DNA from: Arenimonas fontis
Lineage (GTDB): Bacteria; Pseudomonadota; Gammaproteobacteria; Xanthomonadales; Xanthomonadaceae
Direction of reading: 5' to 3'
Assembly (NCBI RefSeq): GCF_008386465.1
Contig: NZ_VUOD01000006.1
Span: 87,519 to 151,518 of the forward strand
DNA length: 64,000 nucleotides
Position numbers and translations under genes: made by a program. Of this stretch, positions 10,925 through 20,624 are shown piece after piece. Each line of letters opens with the position of its first letter. The first letter of the stretch is position 1. A model generated the notes under the pieces. The model was not told where the DNA came from, did not search any database, and was given only the letters and a program-made list of their open reading frames with translations.

Positions 10925-12412
10925 ATGTCCGAATCCTCGCCGGCCCGCGGGGCCCGTGAGCCGAGCCTGTGGCAGGCCCTCCTGCCTCTGGTCGTCCTGT
11001 TCATCCTGCTGGGCCTGTCGGTGTACCTGTATGCCGACAACTCCTCCTACGGCGCCAACCAGATCGCCCTGTTGCTGGCCGGCGGCGTCGCCGCCCTGAT
11101 GGGCCTGCGCAACGGCATGCGCTGGACCGACATCCAGGACGCTGTCAGCCACGGCATCGCCATTTCCACCAGCGCCATCCTGATCCTGCTCGCCGTGGGC
11201 GCCCTCATCGGCACCTGGATCCTCTCCGGCGCGGTGCCGACGCTGATCCACTACGGCCTGTTGCTGATGCACCCGGCCTGGTTCTATCCGGCGACCTGCC
11301 TGGTCTGCGCCATCACCGCCCTGGCCATCGGCAGCTCCTGGACCGTGGCCGGGACCCTGGGCGTGGCCCTGATGGGCGTGGCCCAGGGCCTGGGCCTGGA
11401 CCCGGCGATCACTGCCGGTGCGGTCATCTCCGGCGCGTATTTCGGCGACAAGATGTCGCCGCTTTCGGACACCACCAACCTGGCGCCGGCCGCCGCCGGC
11501 AGCGAACTCTTCTCGCATGTCCGGCACATGACCTGGACCACCCTGCCCTCGCTGCTGCTGGCCCTGGCCGGCTTCGGCCTGCTGGCGGCCGGAAGTGATG
11601 CCGGCGCGACCCGGGCAGGCTTCGACGACCTTTCGGCGGAGATGGCCAAGGTCTTCGCGCTCGGGCCGCACCTGCTGATTCCGCTGGTGGTGGTGTTCGT
11701 GCTGGCCATCCGCCGTTTTCCGGCCTATCCCACCATCCTGGTCGGCGCCCTGCTGGGCGCGCTGTTCGCGGTGCTGTTCCAACCCGAGGCGGTCGTACGC
11801 CTGGCCGGCGACGAGACGCTGTCGCGGCCGATGGCCCTGCTGTCCGGCGCCTGGACGGCCTTGTTCGACGGCTACCGGGGCGAAAGCGGCAACGCGGCGG
11901 TGGACGAGCTGCTCAACCGCGGCGGCATGGCCAGCATGCTCAACACGGTCTGGCTGATCGTCTGCGCCATGGCCTTCGGCGCCGTGATGGAAAAGACCGG
12001 ATTGCTGGAGCGGCTGATCCGCAGCGTGCTGAAGCTGGCCCGCTCGACCGGCTCGCTCATCGTCGCCACCCTGGTCACTGCCTTCGGCACCAACGTGCTG
12101 GCTGCCGACCAGTACCTGGCCATCGTGCTGCCCGGGCGAATCTACCGCTCCGAGTACGAGAAGCGCGGGCTGGCGGCGGTCAACCTGTCGCGCGCGCTGG
12201 AGGACGCCGGCACCATCACCTCGCCACTGGTCCCCTGGAACACCTGCGGCGCCTACATGGCCGCCACCCTGGGCGTGGCAACCCTCGACTATGTGCCCTA
12301 CGCCCTGTTCAACCTCGTCAATCCCGTGCTGGCCGGGGTACTGGCCTACGCGGGCTTCAAGATCCTCAGGATCGAGCCGGCCGGCGCCGTCGCCCGGCGC
12401 GGCGAAGCCTGA
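10925..12412 (+). CDS. NhaC-family Na+/H+ antiporter
   Basis: A 495-residue polytopic inner-membrane protein with about 11-12 hydrophobic segments. Family features include GISTSAILILLAVGALIGTW near residue 80, SSWTVAGTLGVALMG and the charged motif YFGDKMSPLSDTTNLAPA, typical of NhaC-type exchangers. It probably exchanges Na+ (or an organic acid pair, as in malate/lactate members) for protons. GGGGAG at 10910-10915 precedes ATG 10925. The substrate within the family cannot be fixed from sequence. Confidence 0.85.
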   Translation: MSESSPARGAREPSLWQALLPLVVLFILLGLSVYLYADNSSYGANQIALLLAGGVAALMGLRNGMRWTDIQDAVSHGIAISTSAILILLAVGALIGTWILSGAVPTLIHYGLLLMHPAWFYPATCLVCAITALAIGSSWTVAGTLGVALMGVAQGLGLDPAITAGAVISGAYFGDKMSPLSDTTNLAPAAAGSELFSHVRHMTWTTLPSLLLALAGFGLLAAGSDAGATRAGFDDLSAEMAKVFALGPHLLIPLVVVFVLAIRRFPAYPTILVGALLGALFAVLFQPEAVVRLAGDETLSRPMALLSGAWTALFDGYRGESGNAAVDELLNRGGMASMLNTVWLIVCAMAFGAVMEKTGLLERLIRSVLKLARSTGSLIVATLVTAFGTNVLAADQYLAIVLPGRIYRSEYEKRGLAAVNLSRALEDAGTITSPLVPWNTCGAYMAATLGVATLDYVPYALFNLVNPVLAGVLAYAGFKILRIEPAGAVARRGEA

Positions 12413-12441
12413 GCCCATCCACCGCCACCCTGGAACCGTCC

Positions 12442-13923
12442 ATGTTCAAGAACCTGTTGATCGTCAAGCCCGTGACACCCTCGCCACACGTGGACGCGGG
12501 CGAGCCGGTGGAAGGCAGCCTGCAGGGCGAAGCCGGCCTCAAGCGCGTGCTGAGCGCGCGTCACCTGGTGCTGCTGGGCATCGGCGCCATCATCGGCGCC
12601 GGCATCTTCGTCATGACCGGCCAGGCCGCTGCCAACCACGCCGGGCCCGCCATCATGCTCAGCTTCGTGCTGGCCGGCCTGGCCTGCGCCTTCGCCGGCC
12701 TTTGTTACGCCGAGTTCGCGGCCATGATCCCGGTCTCGGGTAGCGCCTACAGCTACACCTACGCCACCCTCGGCGAGGCGGTGGCCTGGTTCGTCGGCTG
12801 GAGTCTGGTGCTGGAGTACCTGTTCGCCGCCTCGGCCGTGGCGGTGGGCTGGTCGGCCTACACCATCAGCCTGATGGAGAACCTGGCGGGCATGGCCGGC
12901 ATCGACTGGACCTTCCCCAGCGTGCTGGCCAGCGCGCCCTTCACCTACGCCAACGGCAAGATCGTCGCCACCGGCAGCCTGTTCAACCTGCCGGCGGTGC
13001 TGATCGTCGGCGCGGTCGGCGTGCTGTGCTACATCGGCATCCGCCAGTCGGCCACGGCCAACGCCATCATCGTGGCGGTGAAGATGGCGGTGATCCTGGC
13101 CCTGATCGGCTTCGGCGCGCAGTACGTGAACCCCGACAACTGGGTTCCCTTCATCCCGGAGAACGAGGGCGGCGACCGTTTCGGCATCGAAGGCGTGCTG
13201 CGAGGCGCCTCCATCGTGTTCTTCGCCTACATCGGCTTCGACGCGGTCTCGACCGCAGCCCAGGAAGCCAAGAACCCGCAGCGCGACATGCCGATCGGCA
13301 TTCTCGGCTCGCTGGTGGTATGCACCCTGATCTACATCCTGGTCTCGGCGGTGCTGACCGGCATGATGCCCTACACCGAGCTGGGCACCGCCAAGCCGGT
13401 GGCCACCGCCCTGGAGCCCTACCCCGCGCTGTCCTGGCTGAAGCTGGCGGTCGAGGTCGGCGCCGTGGCCGGCCTGAGCTCGGTGATCCTGGTGATGATG
13501 ATGGGTCAGCCGCGCATCTTCTTCGCCATGTCCCGCGACGGCCTGCTGCCCAAGGCCCTGGGTGCCGCCCATCCGCGTTTCGGCACGCCGCACAAGGCGA
13601 CGGTGCTGGTGGCCCTGGTGGCGGCCTTCCTGGCGGCCTTCTTCCCGCTCGGCCTGCTGGGCGACCTGGTCAGCATGGGCACCCTGCTGGCCTTCGCCAC
13701 CGTCTGCATCGGCGTACTGGTACTGCGCCGCACCCGACCGGACCTGCAACGCCCATTCCGGGTGCCGTTCGCGCCGGTGGTGTGCGTGCTTGGAACCCTG
13801 TCCTGCCTGGCCCTGGTGTTCTTCATGGGCTGGTACAACTGGGCCCTGCTGGCCGCCTGGACCTTCGTCGGCTTCTGCATTTACTTCGGTTACGGCTACC
13901 GGCACAGCAAGCTGCGCCAGTAA
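12442..13923 (+). CDS. APC-superfamily amino acid permease (cationic amino acid transporter type)
   Basis: A 493-residue transporter with 12 or more membrane segments. The TM1 consensus GIGAIIGAGIFVMTGQAAA and the SGSAYSYTYATLGE motif mark the CAT/YfnA branch of the APC superfamily. FFAYIGFDAVSTAAQEAKNPQRDMP is the conserved TM6-loop region. It most likely imports an amino acid with protons. It lies 29 bases after the NhaC stop and just before a second APC protein, so the three may be co-transcribed. Confidence 0.88.
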   Translation: MFKNLLIVKPVTPSPHVDAGEPVEGSLQGEAGLKRVLSARHLVLLGIGAIIGAGIFVMTGQAAANHAGPAIMLSFVLAGLACAFAGLCYAEFAAMIPVSGSAYSYTYATLGEAVAWFVGWSLVLEYLFAASAVAVGWSAYTISLMENLAGMAGIDWTFPSVLASAPFTYANGKIVATGSLFNLPAVLIVGAVGVLCYIGIRQSATANAIIVAVKMAVILALIGFGAQYVNPDNWVPFIPENEGGDRFGIEGVLRGASIVFFAYIGFDAVSTAAQEAKNPQRDMPIGILGSLVVCTLIYILVSAVLTGMMPYTELGTAKPVATALEPYPALSWLKLAVEVGAVAGLSSVILVMMMGQPRIFFAMSRDGLLPKALGAAHPRFGTPHKATVLVALVAAFLAAFFPLGLLGDLVSMGTLLAFATVCIGVLVLRRTRPDLQRPFRVPFAPVVCVLGTLSCLALVFFMGWYNWALLAAWTFVGFCIYFGYGYRHSKLRQ

Positions 13924-13950
13924 GCACCGGCGGCGCCGGCGCCATCGGCC

Positions 13951-15234
13951 GTGACCGTCCGCAAGATCGGCCCCGTGTTGGCGACCTTCGTGGTCGCCAA
14001 CAACATGATCGGGTCCGGCTTTTTCCTGCTGCCGGCCTCGCTGGCAGGCCAGGGCGGCGTCACCGCGCTCAGCTGGCTGCTGGGCACGGTGATCGCGGTT
14101 GTGCTGGGCGCGGCATTCGCCCGTCTGGCTCGCGACCATCCCAGGCTCGATTGCCCGGACGACTACGTGCAGCCCGCGCTCGGCCGCGACATGGGCTTCC
14201 TGGCCACCAGCCTGTACTGGGCGGCCTCCTGGATGGGCAACAACGCCATCGCCGTGGCAGCGTTCGGTTACCTGGTCACGCTGCTGCCGATCGACGGCGG
14301 CGACGCCGGCTGGCGCATAGCCGGTCAGCTGGCGCTGATCTGGCTTATGTTCGCCGTCAATCTGCTCGGACCGCGCAAGGTCGCGGCCTTCCAGTCCTTC
14401 TGCGTGGTGTTCGGCCTGCTGCCGGTGGCGGCGGTGCTGGTCGGCGGCTGGACGCACTTCGACCCCGGCCTGTACTCGGCGGCCTGGAACGTCACCGGCC
14501 GCCCGGACCTCGCCGTGGTGCTGTCGAACCTGGCACCGGTGTTCTGGGCCTTCGTGGGCCTGGAGACCGGGGCCATGGTGGCCGGCATCGTGCGCGACCC
14601 CGACCGGAACGTGCCGCGGGCAACCCTCGGCGGCATCCTGCTGGCCGGTCTGGTCTACCTGCTGTCCTCGGTGCTGGTGATGGGCATCGTGCCGGCCGCC
14701 GAGCTGGCAGCCTCCAGTGCGCCCTTCGCCCTGGTCGCCGCCCGGATCTTCGGTCCCTGGGCGGCCGCGGCCGTTGCCGCCGCCGCCGCGCTCAAGGCCA
14801 CCGGCACCCTCGGCGGCTGGATGCTGGTGTCGGGCGAGTCCGGCGCCCGCGCCGCCATGCGCGGCTACCTGCCGGCGCGTTTCGGCCGGATGCTGGACAA
14901 CGGCGCGGCCGGCTGGGGCCTGCTGTTCGTGGCGACCGCCATGTCGGTCATCGCCATCCTGACCCTGGCCCCGACCGTGTCGCGCCAGTTCGAGATCATC
15001 ATCGGCATGGTGGTGCTGCTGGTCGTGCTGGCCTACGTGGCGGCGGGCCTGAGCCTGCTGGTCGGCGCACCCGGACGCCGCTCGGGCCCGCGGGAGAGAC
15101 TGCTGGGGCTGGGCGCCCTGCTGGCCTGTGGTCTGCTGATCTTCAGCTCGCCCGCGTGGATGATCGGCGGCGCCCTGGCGGTGACCCTGCTGGCCTGGCT
15201 GCTGTTCCGCGCCTTCGGCGCACGACCCGCCTGA
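13951..15234 (+). CDS. APC-superfamily basic amino acid/polyamine antiporter-like permease
   Basis: A 427-residue membrane protein with the AdiC/PotE-type TM1 motif NNMIGSGFFLLPASLA and the TM6 region FWAFVGLETGAMVAGIVRDPDRNVP. The start is GTG 13951, the first in-frame start after the previous gene; no better start is visible. Relatives exchange arginine/agmatine, lysine/cadaverine or similar pairs, but no decarboxylase gene lies nearby, so the substrate is open. It ends 18 bases from the convergent alanine symporter gene. Confidence 0.85.
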   Translation: MTVRKIGPVLATFVVANNMIGSGFFLLPASLAGQGGVTALSWLLGTVIAVVLGAAFARLARDHPRLDCPDDYVQPALGRDMGFLATSLYWAASWMGNNAIAVAAFGYLVTLLPIDGGDAGWRIAGQLALIWLMFAVNLLGPRKVAAFQSFCVVFGLLPVAAVLVGGWTHFDPGLYSAAWNVTGRPDLAVVLSNLAPVFWAFVGLETGAMVAGIVRDPDRNVPRATLGGILLAGLVYLLSSVLVMGIVPAAELAASSAPFALVAARIFGPWAAAAVAAAAALKATGTLGGWMLVSGESGARAAMRGYLPARFGRMLDNGAAGWGLLFVATAMSVIAILTLAPTVSRQFEIIIGMVVLLVVLAYVAAGLSLLVGAPGRRSGPRERLLGLGALLACGLLIFSSPAWMIGGALAVTLLAWLLFRAFGARPA

Positions 15235-15252
15235 GTATCGCTCCGAAGCGCG

Positions 15253-16800
15253 TCACGAGCCGTCGCTGGGGCGGATCTCGCCGGAAGCGAGCCTGGCCTG
15301 ATAGTCGGCCAGCTTGCGCCGGAGCACCGGCAGCAGCAGGTAGACGCCGATCAGGTTGGGAATGGCCATGATGAACATCAGGCCGTCGGCCAGGTCCACG
15401 ATGCTACCGATGCTCATCGTGCAGCCAACCACCACCATGGCCAGGTAGAAGAACTTGAAGCCGTACAGCACCAGCTTCGACTCGTTGGCCAGGAAGCTGG
15501 CCGCCTTGGCGCCGTAGTAGGCCCAGGTGATGGTGGTGGAGAAGGCGAACAGCAGCACTACCAGGGTCAGGGCGTAGGGCAGCCAGCCGGCGACGGTGGC
15601 GAAGGCGTTCGAGGTCAGGGCCACGCCGTCGGCGCCGCCGACCACGTGCTGGTTGGTCAGGATGATCACCAGGGCGGTCATGGTGCAGATCACCACGGTG
15701 TCGATGAAAGGTTCCCACAGAGCGACGAAACCCTCGGTCATGGGCTCCCGGGTCTTGACCGCGGCATGGGCGATCGGTGCCGAGCCCAGACCGGCCTCGT
15801 TGGAGAAGGCCGCCCGGCGGAAGCCGACGATCAGCGCGCCGATCACACCGCCCTGCACGCCCTGGGCGGTGAAGGCGCCCTCGAGGATGGTCATGAAGGC
15901 CGCCGGCAGCTGCGGCAGGTGCAGCAGGATCACCGCCAGCGCACCGAGCATGTAGATGCCGGCCATGCCGGGCACCAGCCGGGCGGTGACGCTGCCGATG
16001 CGGGTGATGCCGCCGACCACCACCAGGCCGGCCAGCACCGCGTAGACCAGGCCGAACAGCCAGCCGCGGCCCTCGAGCGCGCCACCGCTGATGTTGGCCA
16101 GCTGCGAATAGGCCTGGTTGGCCTGGAACATGGCACCCGCGCCGATCGCGCCGGCCATGGTGCACAGCGCCACCACCACCGCCAGCACCAGGCCAAGGCC
16201 GGCCAGGCGCGGGTAGTTTTCGGCGATGCCGCGGCGCAGGTAATACATTGGGCCGCCGGACACGGTGCCGTCCGGTTTTTCCAGGCGGTAGATCACGCCC
16301 AGCGAGCACTCGGCGAACTTGGTGCTCATGCCCAGCAGGCCTGCCAGGATCATCCAGAAGGTGGCGCCGGGGCCGCCGACGGTGATGGCGACGGCCACGC
16401 CGGCGATGTTGCCCAGACCGACCGTGCCGGATACTGCCGACGTGAGGGCGCGGAAATGGCTGACCTCGCCGGCGCTGTCCGGGTCGGCATACCTGCCGCG
16501 GATCAGGTCCAGGCCATGGCGGAAGCCGCGGATGTTGATGAAGCGGAAATAGATGGTGGTGACCAGGCCGCCGAGGATCAGCCAGGCGACGATCAGCGGG
16601 AACATCACCGGCGCCTCGTCCGTGCCGCCGACCCGCACTTCGTAGAAGATCGCTCCCGAGATGGCATCGGCCACCGGGCGGACCGCGGCTTCGATGCGCT
16701 CGTCCAGACTCGGCGCCGCCGGCGCCGGCGCCTGCGCCATGGCCAGACCGGCAAGGGACAGCCACAGAACGGCCGCCGCCAGGATCGTCTTCACCTTCAT
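15253..16800 (-). CDS. Sodium:alanine (AGCS-family) amino acid symporter
   Basis: A 515-residue Na+-coupled alanine/glycine carrier. It begins with a cleavable-looking hydrophobic leader (MKVKTILAAAVLWLSLAGLAMAQA), unusual length for this family but common in long-N-terminus members. AGCS signatures include GNIAGVAVAITVGGPGATFWM (family PROSITE-like stretch), GGPMYYLRRG and FSNEAGLGSAPIAHAAV. About ten membrane segments follow. No partner genes are evident. Confidence 0.92.
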   Translation of the reverse strand: MKVKTILAAAVLWLSLAGLAMAQAPAPAAPSLDERIEAAVRPVADAISGAIFYEVRVGGTDEAPVMFPLIVAWLILGGLVTTIYFRFINIRGFRHGLDLIRGRYADPDSAGEVSHFRALTSAVSGTVGLGNIAGVAVAITVGGPGATFWMILAGLLGMSTKFAECSLGVIYRLEKPDGTVSGGPMYYLRRGIAENYPRLAGLGLVLAVVVALCTMAGAIGAGAMFQANQAYSQLANISGGALEGRGWLFGLVYAVLAGLVVVGGITRIGSVTARLVPGMAGIYMLGALAVILLHLPQLPAAFMTILEGAFTAQGVQGGVIGALIVGFRRAAFSNEAGLGSAPIAHAAVKTREPMTEGFVALWEPFIDTVVICTMTALVIILTNQHVVGGADGVALTSNAFATVAGWLPYALTLVVLLFAFSTTITWAYYGAKAASFLANESKLVLYGFKFFYLAMVVVGCTMSIGSIVDLADGLMFIMAIPNLIGVYLLLPVLRRKLADYQARLASGEIRPSDGS

Positions 16801-16882
16801 CGTTCCGGGTTCCCCGTGGACAAACGAAGGGGCAGCCTAACCCGGACCGGCCCCGGGGTGCACGGCCGGAGCGCGACCGGGC

Positions 16883-18181
16883 TCAGCGAACGGGCGGAGG
16901 CGGCGGCAGGAAGTCGGCGCCCACGTCGCCCTCCCTCTCGTCTTCCGCTTCTCCCTCGGCGGCCGCGGCGGCCTCCAGGGCCGGCGGCAGCTTCTTGCCC
17001 GGCGCCACGCCCAGCTTGCGCAGCATCTCTACCTGCCGCAGCAGGTTGCCGCGACCCTGGCTGAGCTTGGCCAGGGCGTCGTCGTGGGCTTTCTGCGCCT
17101 TGGCCAGGGCCTCGCCCACCCGGGCCAGGTCCTCGGTGAAGCCGACGAACTTGTCGTACAGGGCGGCGCCACGTTCGGCGATGGCGCGGGCATTGCGGTT
17201 CTGGGCCTCCGTGCGCCAGAGCTGCGCCACCAGCCGCAAGGAGGCCAGCAGGTTGCTGGGCCCGACCAGGATGATCTTGCGGGCGTAGGCGTAGTCGTAA
17301 AGATCGGGATCGCGACGCAGGGCCTCGAGGAAGGCGGCCTCGACCGGCACGAACATCAGCACCAGATCCGGGCTGTTCAGCCCGTGCAGGCGGCTGTAGT
17401 CCTTCTCGCCGAGCTGGCGCACGTGGTTGCGCAGGGCCTGGGCATGCCGGGCCAGGTGCTGTTCGCGCTCGGCCTCGGCCACGTCGCCGCAGGCGCGCTG
17501 GTAGTCCAGCAAGGCCACCTTGGCGTCAATCACGATCTGCCGGTCCTCCGGCAGCAGCAACAGCGCATCGGGGCGGTAGCGCTCGCCGTGCTCGTCGCTG
17601 AAGCTTTCCTGGGTGAGGTACTGCTGGCCCTTTTCCAGGCCGGCGCTTTCCAGCAGGCGCTCGAGCTTGAGCTCGCCCCAGTAGCCCTGGGTGCGGTTGT
17701 CGGCGGTCAGGGCGCGGGTCAGGCTGTCGGCCTCCTCGGCCAGTTGGCGGTTGAGCTCGAACAGCTGCCGCAGCTCGGCCTGCAGGCCGGCCCGCTCCTT
17801 GCCTTCCTTCTCGTAGGCGTCGCTGACCAGCTTGCGGAAATCGCCTATCTGCTCGCGCAGCGGATTGAGCAGCTGGCCCAGCTGGCTGGCGTTCTGCTCG
17901 CTGAAACGGCGGGCCTTGTCCTCGAGGATCTCCTGCGCCAGTTGCTGGAACTCGACCTTGAGACGGTCGCGGGCCTGCTCCAGGTCGCGATAGCGCTGCT
18001 CGGCGGCGCGGCTCTGCTCTTCCAGGCGGGTGCGCAGTACGGCCAGTTCCGCCTCGCGCTCGCGCCGGCCGGCTTCCCTGGCCTCGTCCAGCCGGGCCCG
18101 GCCCAGCGCGATCGCCGCCAGTCCAGTGGCGACCAGCCCCAGCAGCAAGCCAAGCAGGAAAGACGCGGTATCGAATGACAA
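16883..18181 (-). CDS. rmuC: DNA recombination protein RmuC
   Basis: A 432-residue protein with an N-terminal membrane anchor (about residues 5-25), a long coiled coil rich in E, R and Q (about 30-150), and the RmuC core: DNRTQGYWGELKLERLLESAGL, YRPDALLLLPEDRQIVIDAKVALLDY (the DAKV restriction-endonuclease-like motif) and VEAAFLEALRRDPDLYDYA. RmuC limits inversions between short inverted repeats. The C-terminus is acidic and ends in a proline run. Confidence 0.93.
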   Translation of the reverse strand: MSFDTASFLLGLLLGLVATGLAAIALGRARLDEAREAGRREREAELAVLRTRLEEQSRAAEQRYRDLEQARDRLKVEFQQLAQEILEDKARRFSEQNASQLGQLLNPLREQIGDFRKLVSDAYEKEGKERAGLQAELRQLFELNRQLAEEADSLTRALTADNRTQGYWGELKLERLLESAGLEKGQQYLTQESFSDEHGERYRPDALLLLPEDRQIVIDAKVALLDYQRACGDVAEAEREQHLARHAQALRNHVRQLGEKDYSRLHGLNSPDLVLMFVPVEAAFLEALRRDPDLYDYAYARKIILVGPSNLLASLRLVAQLWRTEAQNRNARAIAERGAALYDKFVGFTEDLARVGEALAKAQKAHDDALAKLSQGRGNLLRQVEMLRKLGVAPGKKLPPALEAAAAAEGEAEDEREGDVGADFLPPPPPVR

Positions 18182-18185
18182 GGCC

Positions 18186-18221
18186 TACCCCGGCATCGGC
18201 GACGGATGCCGGGGATTCTAG
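18186..18221 (-). promoter_or_regulatory. Hairpin and -10-like element upstream of rmuC
   Basis: CCCCGGCATC pairs perfectly with GATGCCGGGG across a seven-base loop (about 18186-18212). TAGAAT on the minus strand (18221-18216) is a likely -10 for rmuC, which would put the hairpin in the leader. Alternatively the hairpin ends the HiPIP transcript; there is no U-run. Confidence 0.35.
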
Positions 18222-18255
18222 GCGCTGTCTGTCTCAGGCGCCGAGACTGGCGCCA

Positions 18256-18579
18256 TCAGGCGGCCTTCTTGGCCCAGGCGCTGCACCAGGCCTGGGCCGG
18301 CACCTTGAAGCCCGGGAACAGGCTGCAGGCACCGGTGGCAGCGGTGAAGAACTGGCAGTTGGCGCAGTTGCTGCCGGGCTTGTACGAGGGATGGCTGACC
18401 TTGCTGGCATCCTCGGCATAGGCCAGGGCCTTGGCCGTGGCGTTGTCCGGCGGCAACGGCTTGAGCTCCTGCGCCCGGGCGGTGCCGATCATGCCGGAGG
18501 CCAGGAAGGGCACGGCGGCCAGCAAGCCGGCCCTGACCAGGAATCCGCGGCGGGAAACATTGACGCTGTCCATCTGCAT
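18256..18579 (-). CDS. hip: High-potential iron-sulfur protein (HiPIP)
   Basis: A 107-residue precursor of a periplasmic [4Fe-4S] electron carrier. The Tat signal SRRGFLV (residues 9-15) precedes a hydrophobic stretch and ARA cleavage site. The four cluster Cys are C72, C75, C85 and C99, with the C-x2-C-x9-C-x13-C spacing of HiPIPs. Either ATG 18579 or ATG 18573 could be used. It is monocistronic, and a perfect FNR-type box lies 41.5 bases before the inferred transcription start, which suggests use under low oxygen. Confidence 0.93.
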   Translation of the reverse strand: MQMDSVNVSRRGFLVRAGLLAAVPFLASGMIGTARAQELKPLPPDNATAKALAYAEDASKVSHPSYKPGSNCANCQFFTAATGACSLFPGFKVPAQAWCSAWAKKAA

Positions 18580-18619
18580 GCTCCTTGGCTGGCGGAGGGA
18601 TCTCCGCTGGCTGCGGCGC

Positions 18620-18661
18620 AGTCTACGCCGTTGCGGTGAATGCAGCGTTGATGCAGATCAA
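18620..18661 (-). promoter_or_regulatory. FNR/ANR-type class II promoter of the HiPIP gene
   Basis: TTGATGCAGATCAA (18648-18661) is a perfect TTGAT-N4-ATCAA box. On the minus strand it is followed after 22 bases by TAGACT (18625-18620), a -10. With a start site about seven bases further on, the box centre is at -41.5, the usual class II activation position, and no -35 is needed. The box is also about 40 bases upstream of divergent mtnB, where the geometry is less exact. Confidence 0.7.
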
Positions 18662-18686
18662 GGCCCCGGCGGCGGATGTCATGGGC

Positions 18687-18692
18687 TAGACT
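18687..18692 (+). promoter_or_regulatory. Possible -10 of the mtn operon
   Basis: TAGACT ends only eight bases before the mtnB ATG and no ribosome site is visible, so the transcript could be leaderless or nearly so. Confidence 0.35.
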
Positions 18693-18700
18693 TCGCGGCC

Positions 18701-19336
18701 ATGAGCCCCCTTCCCTACGACCCGGCCCGGCTGGCCGCCCGGGCCGCCGAGATCGTCGCCGCCACCCGCGAGCTGGCCGCGCTCGGCTGGACCCCGGCCA
18801 CCAGCAGCAACTTTTCCATGCGCCTGGACGCTGGCCACGCCGCGATCACCGTCTCCGGCCGCGACAAGGGCCGGCTGACCGAGGCCGACATCATGGTGGT
18901 GGACCTGGAGGGACGACCGGTGGCCACCCACCACCGGCCATCGGCGGAAACCCTGCTGCACACCCAGCTCTACGCCCGGTTCCCCGATCTGGGCTGCGTC
19001 TTGCATACCCACTCGCGCACGCAGACGGTGGCCTCGCGCCTGTTCGCCCGGCAGGGTCATGTGCGTCTGGCCGGCTACGAGCTGCTCAAAGCCTTCGCCG
19101 GCAACCGGACCCACGATATGGCGATCGAAGTGCCGGTACTGCCCAATTCCCAGGACATGCCGGCGCTGGCCGCGCAGGTGGAACGCCTGCTCGACGCCGG
19201 CCCGCTCTGGGGTTACCTGATCGACGGTCACGGCCTGTATGCCTGGGGCAAGGACATGGCCGAGGCCCGTCGCCACCTCGAGGCCTTCGACTTCCTGCTG
19301 GCCTGCGAACTGGAGCTTAGGAGACTGCAGCCATGA
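18701..19336 (+). CDS. mtnB: Methylthioribulose-1-phosphate dehydratase
   Basis: A 211-residue class II aldolase-fold dehydratase of methionine salvage. The Zn-binding HTHS in [12 protein letters not shown], and GHGLYAWG with SAETLLH around it, match MtnB. Substrate is 5-methylthioribulose-1-phosphate. ATG 18701 gives the usual length; an open frame extends far upstream but has no family match. The stop overlaps the mtnD start (ATGA), and mtnC follows with a similar link, so the three form one operon. Confidence 0.93.
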   Translation: MSPLPYDPARLAARAAEIVAATRELAALGWTPATSSNFSMRLDAGHAAITVSGRDKGRLTEADIMVVDLEGRPVATHHRPSAETLLHTQLYARFPDLGCVLHTHSRTQTVASRLFARQGHVRLAGYELLKAFAGNRTHDMAIEVPVLPNSQDMPALAAQVERLLDAGPLWGYLIDGHGLYAWGKDMAEARRHLEAFDFLLACELELRRLQP

Positions 19337-19890
19337 GCCGACTCCGGATCTTCGACGATTCCGACCCTTCCGTTCCGTTGTCGGTGAGCACCGACCTGGC
19401 CGAGATCGCCGCGCGGCTGAAACCCATCGGCGTGCGCTTCGAGCAATGGCAGGCCGGCGCGCCGGTGCGGCCGGGCGACGGCCCCGAGCAGGTGATGGCC
19501 GCCTATCGCGCCGACATCGACCGGCTGGTAGCCGAGAACGGCTTCAAGACCGTGGACGTGGTCTCGATTTCGCCCGACAGCCCCAACAAGGAAGCAGCCC
19601 GCGCCAAGTTCCTGGACGAGCACTACCACAAGGAAGACGAGGTGCGCTTTTTCGTGGCCGGCTCGGGCCTGTTCTCGCTACACGTGGACGGCAAGGTCTA
19701 CGAACTACTGTGCGAGGCTGGCGACCTGGTGGGCGTGCCCGACCGCATGACCCACTGGTTCGACATGGGCCCGCAGCCCAGCTTCGTCGCCATCCGCTTC
19801 TTCACCGAGCCCGACGGCTGGGTCGGCCACTTCACCGGCACCGACATCGCCCAACGCTTCCCGAGGTATGAACCCGGGCAGGCGGCATGA
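19333..19890 (+). CDS. mtnD: Acireductone dioxygenase
   Basis: A 185-residue cupin. The metal ligands sit in [16 protein letters not shown] (H-x-H...E) and the later His in [12 protein letters not shown]. It oxidises acireductone to the keto acid precursor of methionine (Fe form) or to the off-pathway products (Ni form). Start and stop both overlap or touch the neighbouring mtn genes. Identification is secure. Confidence 0.95.
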   Translation: MSRLRIFDDSDPSVPLSVSTDLAEIAARLKPIGVRFEQWQAGAPVRPGDGPEQVMAAYRADIDRLVAENGFKTVDVVSISPDSPNKEAARAKFLDEHYHKEDEVRFFVAGSGLFSLHVDGKVYELLCEAGDLVGVPDRMTHWFDMGPQPSFVAIRFFTEPDGWVGHFTGTDIAQRFPRYEPGQAA

Positions 19891-19928
19891 GGGGTTTGGC
19901 CGCGTGGATCCGCGGCCAAGAAACCACC

Positions 19929-20624
19929 ATGAAACACATCCTCACGGACATTGAAGGAACGACCAGCAGCATCTCCTTCGTGAAGGACGTGCTGTTTCCG
20001 TATGCGCGACGTGCCCTGCCCGGTTTCGTGGCCGAGCACGGCCACGAGCCGGAGGTGCGGCACTGGCTGGACCAGGTGGCGGCCGAGAACGGCGGCCTGT
20101 GCCAGGACGCGATGATCGTCGAAACCTTGCAGGGCTGGATCGACCAGGACCGCAAGCACACCGCGCTCAAGGCCCTGCAGGGCATGATCTGGCGCTGGGG
20201 CTACGAGCACGGCGAGTATCGTGCGCACTTCTACCCGGACGCTGCCGAGGCCCTGCGTCGCTGGCACGCCGCCGGCCATGTCATCAGCGTCTACTCATCC
20301 GGTTCGGTGCCTGCCCAGAAGCTGTTTTTCGCCCATGCCGAGGGTGGCGACCTGAGCGGTCTGGTCTCGCACTGGTTCGACACGGAAATCGGCGGCAAGC
20401 GCGAGGCCGGTAGCTACCGGTGCATCGTCGACACCCTGGGCGTGCCGGCCGGCCAGGTGTTGTTCCTGTCCGACGTGGTCGAAGAGCTCGACGCCGCCCG
20501 CGATGCCGGCCTGGACACCGTTCTGCTGGACCGCCGCCAGGATTACCCGCGGCCGCGCCTGGACGAGGCCTGCCATGGCCATCGCCGGGTCGAGGACTTC
20601 TCCGCCATCCGGCCCGGGACATGA
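19929..20624 (+). CDS. mtnC: Enolase-phosphatase E1 (2,3-diketo-5-methylthiopentyl-1-phosphate enolase/phosphatase)
   Basis: A 231-residue HAD-family bifunctional enzyme. HAD motif I is [19 protein letters not shown], motif [13 protein letters not shown], and motif III/IV the K of [11 protein letters not shown] plus [14 protein letters not shown]. It makes the acireductone used by MtnD. ATG 19929 gives the family N-terminus. An in-frame ATG at 19887 overlaps the mtnD stop and would add 14 residues, so coupling from there is possible. The stop overlaps the next gene (ATGA). Confidence 0.93.
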   Translation: MKHILTDIEGTTSSISFVKDVLFPYARRALPGFVAEHGHEPEVRHWLDQVAAENGGLCQDAMIVETLQGWIDQDRKHTALKALQGMIWRWGYEHGEYRAHFYPDAAEALRRWHAAGHVISVYSSGSVPAQKLFFAHAEGGDLSGLVSHWFDTEIGGKREAGSYRCIVDTLGVPAGQVLFLSDVVEELDAARDAGLDTVLLDRRQDYPRPRLDEACHGHRRVEDFSAIRPGT

